Source: Cerioporus squamosus (lineage: Eukaryota; Basidiomycota; Agaricomycetes; Polyporales; Polyporaceae). From it: a stretch of 14,224 nt of DNA. Below the pieces are notes generated by a model. That model saw nothing but the letters and a program-made list of their open reading frames with translations. It did no database searches and was not told the DNA's origin. Positions 8,157 to 14,224 of this stretch are shown one piece after another. The position numbers and the translations under genes are program-made. Every line of letters starts with the position of its first letter. Within the stretch, counting starts at the first letter, position 1. The DNA is taken from NCBI GenBank assembly GCA_022592435.1, contig JABYQS010000751.1, forward strand, positions 1-14,224, in the 5' to 3' direction.

Positions 8157-9997
8157 ATGCTCACAACGCCGCTGACATTTGTCCAAGTCCCGCACGACCT
8201 CGACTTCACCAGTCAGCGCAGAAGCTCCATGCCTAGTACGATGCGGATCCAGCCGGTTGACATCGCCAACCCTCGACGAACTCACCAGTCTGCAGTAAGT
8301 CTCGGGCTTCTACTCCCAGCTCCAGGTCGTCAACTTACTTTGCGGTCATTTGTTCTCAGATAGCCAGCGCATGCCAGCGTTCCCCATGGAACGCGTTCAG
8401 CATGATTTGACCGGCAGAACCGACATACTCCGCGCATACTCAAGTAGAAGTCAGCAGAACAGCAGGTGCGCGTTGCGACGGGTAGCTGTGGGCACGTTCA
8501 CGCTGACACCTTTCCTCCTCACAGCATCACCGCCACAGCCAGGACAAGATGGGAAGCTTCGGCCGAATTCTGCTGTTTGGAGTCGAGTCTCGACGACGAC
8601 GCTGCTGATGCTGTGGTCGCAGCTCGCTGACCAGGGTGCGTGCTGCCATCTAGACTGGCTGACATGTCAGCTCGCACTCTATACTTCAGCATGCTCACTG
8701 ATTGTTTTCAGTTCGCTAGACGTCTTCAAGGGCGGCAAGAAACGCAGTTGCAGGTTCCACGGACAAGAGCAGGCGTGCGTGTTGTAGGATGCGGCGGGGA
8801 TGACCTACCGCGGGCTTCCAGAGCGTCCTGCACTTTCACGCCAGAGCAAGCCAGCGTCAGACAAGCCAGAAGTCGAGAACAAGTCCAGCAGCAGGCCATG
8901 ATCGTAGAGCACGCGGAGAGCAAGCGGGGGTGGGCTTGACTTCGCATAGCGAGCGCGACTTGCATGACGTCACGCGCCGCGCGGATCTGACATTGAAGCC
9001 CGTACTGACCTGTCTTTCTCAACACGGTCTCCTAGGCTGGACGAGACGGAGGGAGACAATGGTATCAGCATACGTCGACATCGCCAGGAGCCGCTCCTCG
9101 TCCCTTATTCCGAGTCATCTCTTGGTATGTACGCACCTCCTGCCCGCTGTCCTCGTCGACTCGGAGTACTTACCTGGACATTCCAGTGCAGCGTGACGGC
9201 TGTGTGCACGTCTAGCAGTGCCCAAAAGAGTGTGATACTCATCGTGCGGCACAGTGAGGACACGAACAGGAGATAGGTACGCACTAGCCCGTCGTGTCTT
9301 CGAGTCGGCAGCGAACTGACTTGTCTTGCTTTCCAGATGTTCGTCATTGTGACTCGTGTCGCTGAGCTGAGTTGCTCGCCGTGGACTTCGGGAGCGGTGG
9401 AGGGATGGGCGGCGAGGGGGGCAGAGTCGTGTGGTAGCGCGGCGGGCTGGTGGTGATAGCAGAGAGAAAGCCGCAACGCGACGCGGTGTTCGACATGCCT
9501 CGATCTCAGGAAGCGCCCGCAGTGCGCACGCCAGCGGCAGACGAGAGCCGCGTTTCGCGTTTCCGTTCTGCTTCTCCGCGACACTCGAGTTCGTAAGTTC
9601 ATCACACACAATCATGGTCGCTCTCGGAAGTTGACGACGAGCTTCACGTAGCTATCCTTGGCGTACTTACACGCGCACGGACACGGTGCAGCGGACAGGC
9701 ACTGGTCCAGCGCATGGCGCGCCGCTCTTCAAGTTGCGCGGCTTTCTGGTCTAGGATGTCATGTAGGTGAGTACTCCAGTGTTTGTCCGGAGGTTGAACC
9801 TGCCGGTTCTCTGAGACGAACTGACCAATCCTGTCGTGCAGATTGTTCGTCCGGCGTGCCCGACCGTTTCGAGCACTGGTGACTGGCAGGGCTGCAAGCT
9901 CGCGAGATGTCTCGAGGACGGACACCGCCTCGTTCAGTATGTTCTTGACCTAAGCTGACGTCGGTTGATCTGAGGCTCATCCGCATACTTCCGGCAG

Positions 9998-10555
9998 GCA
10001 TCTCGGCTAGACTGCTGCCAGAGCTGCCCGGCCGAAGCCGTGGCTAGTAACTTTCCGGGACGCCGCGCCATCTATTCGAGGTTTACTCCCTCCCGGATGC
10101 TGAGAGGAAGCTGCTCGACGACGCCGAGGACCCCGAAGTGGAGATAGAGAGCCTCTGCAAGCTGTTGATGACTGCCGGCCAGATCCTCGGTCTCTCCTTC
10201 GCCGGATCTTGGTGAGTACTTTTGCTTCGTTGTTCATCGTAGTGCGACACTGACTATGACTCCTAGACCTTCGACGACGCGGACCTTCGCAGCTGTGCAT
10301 GGCGCACGGCAGGCAGACAGTCTGTTGCAGAGCTGTGGATCTGTGAGTACAGTTTCGGCCCTTCTGCGATTGCGAACAAGTCGAAGCGACTGACCTTTCA
10401 TTGTGAAGACTGTCCTGAGCTGGCACGCTCTGCCATCTCGCTGGGCACTTCAGGCACTCGAGGCTGAGCACTCGGGCAACGGGTGACTCGGACATCATTG
10501 GCAAAGCGTCCGGCTTGCCAGATGGTCTAGGAGGTGCTACCAGGCCGCTTCCTCG
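9998..10555 (+). repeat. MIF4G exon module A
   Basis: Exons 9998-10211, 10267-10342 and 10409-10555 are separated by 55- and 66-nt introns. The first exon carries the LCKLLMTAGQIL core and, just before it, a stretch that aligns with the eIF4G segment GELFKLQML. The third exon begins ACTGTCC, as does the equivalent exon in module B. Premature stops lie in the first exon before the conserved core. Confidence 0.6.
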
Positions 10556-10621
10556 GTTAGTGAATCGTTCTTGTTTCTGTGCCATCCGTTGACATTGAGC
10601 TGATCCATGTTCCTCTGGCAG

Positions 10622-11141
10622 ATCACTCGGGCGAACTTGGCTCGCGCGAGGCTCAGACGGGCACACCGCAAGAACCAGCCGGGCGATTTCACCGTCAGCA
10701 GCTTCCCGGCCACAATCCGAGGCCTACTTGCTGCACGAGTGTGGGAAGAAGCTCGTCGGCAGTGTCGAGAACCCGGAGAAGGAGACCGAGAGGTTGTGTA
10801 CGCTGTCGACGAATGTCGGCCAGATCGTCGGCCTCCTCTTCGCCGCAGCTTCGTGAGTATCTCCTTTTGATCTTGCGCTCTTGTACGTTACTGAGTACGG
10901 CTTACAGGGCTTCGCATCTGACGCATATGCGCGCGGCCGGGCACGGAGTAAGTAGAGGGCAGATCGCCCGCGGCTTCTGCCTTGCCCACCAGTCTAGGAT
11001 TTGCTGGTGAGTCCTCAAACCCGATACATCAATGCGTTCGACACATACTGATGGATGTTCTTGTGTAGACTGTCCCGGTGGCACCTTCGTCCGCTTCGAT
11101 GGACACGTCTCGGGGACGTGCATCCGACGCCATCTGGATGG
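10622..11141 (+). repeat. MIF4G exon module B
   Basis: Exons 10622-10852, 10908-11006 and 11069-11141 repeat the arrangement of module A with a period of about 624 bp. The intron after the LCTLSTNVGQIV core (10853-10907) has the same 55-nt length and place as in A. The exon before the core contains GTCAGCAGCTTCCCGGC, which recurs in altered form in module C. The KKLVGSVENPEKE stretch is closer to the family consensus than its counterpart in A, so the copies have decayed independently. Confidence 0.6.
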
Positions 11142-11201
11142 GTAAGTCGTGCTTCTTTCCCGGCGCAGGCCGAACTCGTACTCACCTTCGTCTTCTGGCA
11201 G

Positions 11202-11497
11202 CCGTTCTCAAGAGACTCGCCGCTCAACGCGCCCGCTGCTAGATCTGCCCGGTCAGCAACTGCCCGGCGACGACTCGACGGCGACGGATGCGCCTCTTGT
11301 GCTCTGCAACCCGAGTGCAGTATCGGCGCGTTCGAAGCGACGGACGAAGCACGGCGCGAGAAGTTGTGGTGAGAATGGGAAGCTGTGCTGTCTGTGATTG
11401 CACACGCTCACCATCGAGTTGCCCGGCAGGTCTTGAAGGGCGCAAAGCGGAGTGTCCGTCCACGGATTCGGGCCAGAACGTTGGCGGGCGAGTCTCG
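11202..11497 (+). repeat. MIF4G exon module C, strongly decayed
   Basis: Exons 11202-11368 and 11430-11497 flank a canonical 61-nt intron (11369-11429). Near 11250 the DNA GTCAGCAACTGCCCGGC matches the corresponding place of module B with few changes, but the MIF4G core is no longer readable as protein. The module starts about 580 bp after module B. It is followed by the DFERTG-bearing fragment at about 11600-11790, which corresponds to an earlier part of the domain and so belongs to a further partial copy. Confidence 0.4.
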
Positions 11498-11886
11498 GTG
11501 AGTTCACGATGCTTTCCTTGGAGTCTCTGCGGATACTGACGGTCGTGGCCCGGCATGATATCGAGGGAGAGGTCTGGGACGCACGTCGCTGGTTTCCCGC
11601 ACCCAGTGAACTTCACATTTGCGCGAGTGTGGCGGGCTGGAGGACGAGCATTGCGGCGGGACTGTGCAGTGTGCTTGAAGGCGTCTGCGCCGGACACGTC
11701 ACGGAGATCTCGGGCAGAGGGATCCTGGAGGAGAGGCGGACAGGGCGGAATAGCGACGATTTCGAGAGAACGGGCGGCGGTCGAGTGTAGTCAGCATAGT
11801 ACTTTGTGACTGTAGCGGCTCGAAATCGACTCCTTGCATCGCAGAACAGCAGTCCAGACATGCAAGGAACGAGATATATTCCCGGG

Positions 11887-13720
11887 CTACGTACACGGGA
11901 CGAGTCCTGTCTCCCCCTCCATGCACCCCCACCTCTCCTTTGCTCCCCAGAACACACCCTCCGCAGAATACACCCCAGAATACACCCTGACGTGCTGTCT
12001 CTCGATGCAACAGGCATGGTCAGATCGCGGAGATCCCGGCTCGCCCACGCACCGCAGAAGCCTGCCAGGGAGGATCATACCTGGGATGATCTGCGCGAGC
12101 AAGTTGATTGTGATCTACGAAGACGTCAGAATCGTCCCGCACGTTTATGAAGGAGCGAACTCACATTCTGACCCGTCAGCGCGTACACGTATCCTGATGG
12201 CACCATGTACACCACCGGGAGTGCAATGGCGAGAAGCAGCGCCCACACCGGAATCTCCGTATGCCACACCTCCGCTGTGACGATCGCGAGCGAGAAGCAC
12301 GCGACAAAGGTCAACAGATACCACCAATCGGGCACCTCAGGATAGGCGCGCATGAGCTTTGCGTGGATGTCGTCCTTCTCAATCCGTGTCTGCGTCAACC
12401 CGTGGATGACGGTGCGACCATGGTAAAGGACGGTGTGGACGATCATCGCGGACGAGAGCGCGAACGCAACGAGGTACGTGATCGCGTATGAAGCCGGGAG
12501 GAACAGCGGCGAGTAGGCCTCGTAAGCCGCCTGATCGAAAGTCTGCTCGTCAGTGAGCACACGGGTGACGTCGTAGACCTTGCCGTAGCGATCGTAGGGG
12601 TTGTTCGCCATCATGGGGAAGTACGCAAGATCCCAAGACTGGAAGGAGGAGGTCAGAGGCTTCACAGTCGGATCGAGAAGGGTGTACTCACGTTGGTGTA
12701 GTAGAGGATAGGACACAGTATCCAGTAGATGAGGAAGAAACCGGTGAAGACCTGTACCTCCGCCCACCAGGGCACCATCAGGGGGCTGCCAATCCAGGTG
12801 ATCTGCGACCAGTCGAACGTGAGGATGCTCATCCCAAGACCGCTGGAGACGCCAAAGAGCTGGTTCACAACGACGTCGTTCGGTTTTGCCCAGCAGATGA
12901 AGGAGAATATCGAGAGGGCAGTGAAGAGGTAGCCTGCACCGACAATCAGCGTCTTCGATCCCAGCAGCAGCATGGGACGTACCTGGGAGGAAGAACCAGA
13001 AGAACGCCCCAACAGTCGCGTAGCAGAAGAACTTGAACCGAGAGAGACCACCACGTGCGTCTTCCTCTTCCGCGTGCAGCGTGTTCAGAAGGGTACATAC
13101 GATCAAGTTCTGCGGCCACACCATGCTCGCCGGCCAGACAAGGTATCGCCTGCAGAGGCCCGCGAGTGAGAACCCCGTCAACTGCGTCGCAAGGATCAGC
13201 AACGCGTTGAACCCGTAGCCGAGCTTGACGCCGTAGTTGAGCTCTGCGACCACAACAGCGTTCAACGCAGTCGGCACACCGATCGACACGTTCGCCATGA
13301 TGTATACCAGTGCGTGCTCTTTGATGTTCCACGGACCCGGGTTTAACGAGAACTCGTAGCCACCTAGCCATCGTGGAAGCCGGAACGTTCGTATTGGCAT
13401 CGTGAGCGCGAGGACCTTGCCCAATGGATGCGCGAGGAGGAGCAGGACATTGGAGACGATTGAAGGGGCTGGTTGTCGGAAGTTGAAGAACAGATTCGCG
13501 CACCTGCACGCGAGTAGTGAGCACGCGCACGACCGGGACATCCGCGGGGACGATCAAGTACGGCGTTCACTCACCCAGATGCGAGCGTAAGCGTCAGGCC
13601 AATAAGCCACATCCGTGGTGTCATCGCCGGCATCTCCGGGTCGTCGATATTTGATACTGACGCGCGGACTTCCGGGTAAGGGCTGTCTTCGTCTTCGTCC
13701 GCCTCAAAGTCGAACTCCAT
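11887..13720 (-). CDS. OPT-family oligopeptide transporter, 3'-truncated
   Basis: OPT proteins are proton-coupled importers of small peptides (or glutathione or metal chelates) in the fungal plasma membrane. Exons on the minus strand: 13720-13575, 13503-12983, 12933-12692, 12638-12165 and 12114 onward; the introns are 71, 49, 53 and 50 nt and all phases agree. Visible features are the N-terminal motif SPYPEVRASVSNIDDP (residues 13-28), the hallmark NPGPWNIKEH (103-112), WPQNLIVCTLLNTLHAE, and LTFDWSQITWIGSPL. At least nine hydrophobic segments follow (37-55, 63-82, 113-137, 144-165, 205-235, 284-303 and three later). Exon 5 starts well (ITINLLAQIIPG, then LPGRLL) but from about 12052 the translation is unrelated and stops at 11887, giving 536 aa if read through. 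Family members are usually 700-850 aa, and the KIPPR motif and last membrane segments are missing. A donor-like GTGCGT lies at the break, but I find no continuing exon downstream. ATG 13720 fits. An extra 5' exon from ATG 13800 (MPSREPPLRRRPDE) would need a 35-nt intron. Probably non-functional or altered. Confidence 0.88.
11949..11987. repeat. Three short direct repeats AGAAYACACCC
   Basis: AGAACACACCC (11949-11959), AGAATACACCC (11965-11975) and AGAATACACCC (11977-11987) lie within 39 bases. They fall in the unrelated sequence that replaces the 3' end of the OPT gene, between that break and the MIF4G-like region. They are too short and few to assign a role. Confidence 0.7.
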
Positions 13721-13944
13721 CCTTCTGAAAGGCGGAATCGGGTCAGCACGCGGGAATACTCGTCAGGCCGCCTCCGAAGGGGCGGTTCTCGTGAGGGCAT
13801 TCTGGTGCAACTATTGCGCGGACACACTTCCCCGACCAGGTGCATCACGACCGCGGTCGAAGAAAGAGCAAAACAGTAATACAGCGGTGAGGGAAGAAGC
13901 GGAAGCGAAGTCTCATAAGGGTGCAATACACCGGGGGCATTGCT

Positions 13945-13967
13945 CCGTGTATCCCGTAGATACACGG
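13945..13967. repeat. Perfect 9-bp palindrome CCGTGTATC / GATACACGG
   Basis: The arms 13945-13953 and 13959-13967 are exactly complementary around the loop CCGTA. It lies 225-247 bp upstream of the OPT start codon, and the arm sequence recurs in the region in both orientations. It could be an operator-like site or a small hairpin. Confidence 0.8.
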
Positions 13968-13987
13968 TGAACAAAGGTCAAATATGG

Positions 13988-14033
13988 TCAGCATGTAGCA
14001 CCTCGCTACTCGCTCAAAGGTGCTACCCGCTGA
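13988..14033. repeat. Two-step inverted repeat (5 + 9 bp arms)
   Basis: TCAGC (13988-13992) pairs with GCTGA (14029-14033), and GTAGCACCT (13995-14003) pairs perfectly with AGGTGCTAC (14018-14026). The two helices are separated by a symmetric 2x2 internal loop, and the terminal loop is 14 bases. No T-run follows on either strand, and terminators of that type are not expected in a fungal nucleus. Confidence 0.75.
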
Positions 14034-14111
14034 TCACGTTCAGGATGAGGCGCAAAGTCGGTATATCCTGGATGTGTTTTGAAGGCACGGTGTATCCCGG
14101 CTGTGAGTGAC

Positions 14112-14139
14112 TATGACGGGCGGCGTTACGCCAGTCATA
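14112..14139. repeat. Short inverted repeat TATGAC..GTCATA
   Basis: TATGAC (14112-14117) pairs with GTCATA (14134-14139), and inside it GGCG (14122-14125) pairs with CGCC (14129-14132) around TTA. The helix is interrupted by an asymmetric internal loop. It is weaker than the two palindromes to its left and is flanked by copies of the CGTGTATCC word. Confidence 0.5.
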
Positions 14140-14224
14140 TCTGACCTTGGTCCAGCACATCTTCAGCGTGTACCGACCGGATACACGGGACGATGCCCTA
14201 GGGGACATGGAGAAAGGCAAAGCA

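Larger units (their letters stand above)
8157..11790 (+). pseudogene. Decayed eIF4G/MIF4G-domain gene with tandem exon modules
   Basis: eIF4G is the scaffold of the cap-binding complex eIF4F; its MIF4G domain is a HEAT-like helical fold that binds the helicase eIF4A. From memory of the family, several exon pieces resemble this domain in order: DRHWSSAW (9694-9717), DRFEHW (9862-9879; compare the family's QEDFERGW), HLFEVYSLPDAERKLL then EVEIESLCKLLMTAGQIL (about 10070-10186), and again ECGKKLVGSVENPEKE (from about 10737) to LCTLSTNVGQIV (to about 10831). A final piece at about 11640-11780 ends in SDDFERTGG. Canonical introns keep the structure visible: 8295-8359, 9767-9841, 9937-9997, 10212-10266, 10343-10408, 10556-10621, 10853-10907, 11007-11068, 11142-11201 and 11369-11429. 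The frame is broken: splicing exon 1 (8157-8294) to 8360 soon meets TGA, DRFEHW is followed by TGA, and TAG TAA precede the 10070 piece. No open product spans the locus. The part before 9690 is assigned only by continuity. Confidence 0.65.
13721..14224 (-). promoter_or_regulatory. Upstream region of OPT gene with palindromic motifs
   Basis: This 0.5-kb region upstream of the OPT start contains no recognised gene. A word close to CCGTGTATCC or its reverse complement occurs at 13925-13933 (reverse), 13945-13953 (forward), 13959-13967 (reverse), about 14061-14070 (degenerate), 14088-14097 (forward) and 14179-14187 (reverse). This clustering in both orientations is compatible with binding sites for a dimeric regulator, although it could also be debris of a repeat element that continues past the right edge. 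No clear TATA box at the expected distance was seen. Confidence 0.35.

Noticed and set aside
9644..9925. 93-codon minus-strand frame with plausible-looking peptide
   Set aside because: The plus strand here carries MIF4G motifs (DRHWSSAW, DRFEHW) and two good introns, so the minus frame is probably a shadow.
11239..12017. Missing C-terminal exons of the OPT gene
   Set aside because: I read the minus-strand frames below 12050 for KIPPR-like or hydrophobic OPT sequence and found none; the frames are polar and Arg-rich.
12946..13557. 203-codon minus-strand frame overlapping the OPT gene
   Set aside because: It is a shifted frame of OPT exon 2 and is Arg/Ala/Val-rich without family motifs.
1..14224. 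CRISPR array, bacterial operon or phage-type system
   Set aside because: No regularly spaced repeats with unique spacers were seen, and the short spliceosomal introns throughout show a fungal nuclear origin.

Overview
The window reads as nuclear DNA of a filamentous fungus, most likely a basidiomycete (Agaricomycetes). This rests on high GC, many 49-75 nt GT..AG introns with CTNAC/CTAAC-type branch points, pyrimidine-rich leaders in front of starts, and a fungal-type oligopeptide transporter (OPT). There are no bacterial features (Shine-Dalgarno sites, operons, CRISPR) and I recognise no rRNA, tRNA or intact transposon.

Layout. (1) 1-765, minus strand: the 5' part of a gene for a long disordered Ser/Pro-rich protein with an acidic stretch; it runs to or over the left edge. 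(2) 766-4030: GC-rich DNA without a recognisable gene. It holds a 17-bp minisatellite (901-992), a pyrimidine-rich block, and a tandem array of about four units of ~326 bp (about 1935-3235). Neighbouring units share a 144-bp block that is 100% identical, and three units carry a hairpin at the same place whose arms differ by compensating changes. (3) 4036-6181, minus strand: a stretch with at least nine textbook introns behind a TATA box and CT-rich leader. I cannot assign a function; one spliced frame of 153 aa is possible. (4) 6215-6274: a 28-bp-arm inverted repeat, followed by ~1.7 kb of more AT-rich DNA without a clear gene. (5) 8157-11790, plus strand: a decayed, intron-containing gene related to the MIF4G domain of translation initiation factor eIF4G. 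Its second half is a tandem series of exon modules repeating every ~0.6 kb, with MIF4G motifs still legible but frames broken. (6) 11887-13720, minus strand: a five-exon OPT transporter gene, well preserved up to about residue 482, then abruptly unrelated sequence; the C-terminal portion carrying the family's KIPPR motif is absent. (7) 13721-14224: upstream region of the OPT gene with several palindromes and a scattered motif CCGTGTATCC in both orientations.

The recognised genes do not form an evident pathway. The right half looks like a rearranged accessory region: a transporter cut off at its 3' end, lying tail-to-tail against a degenerating tandem MIF4G locus. I see no convincing new system. 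The best leads are the MIF4G module array, the tandem repeat with a covarying hairpin, and the OPT break.
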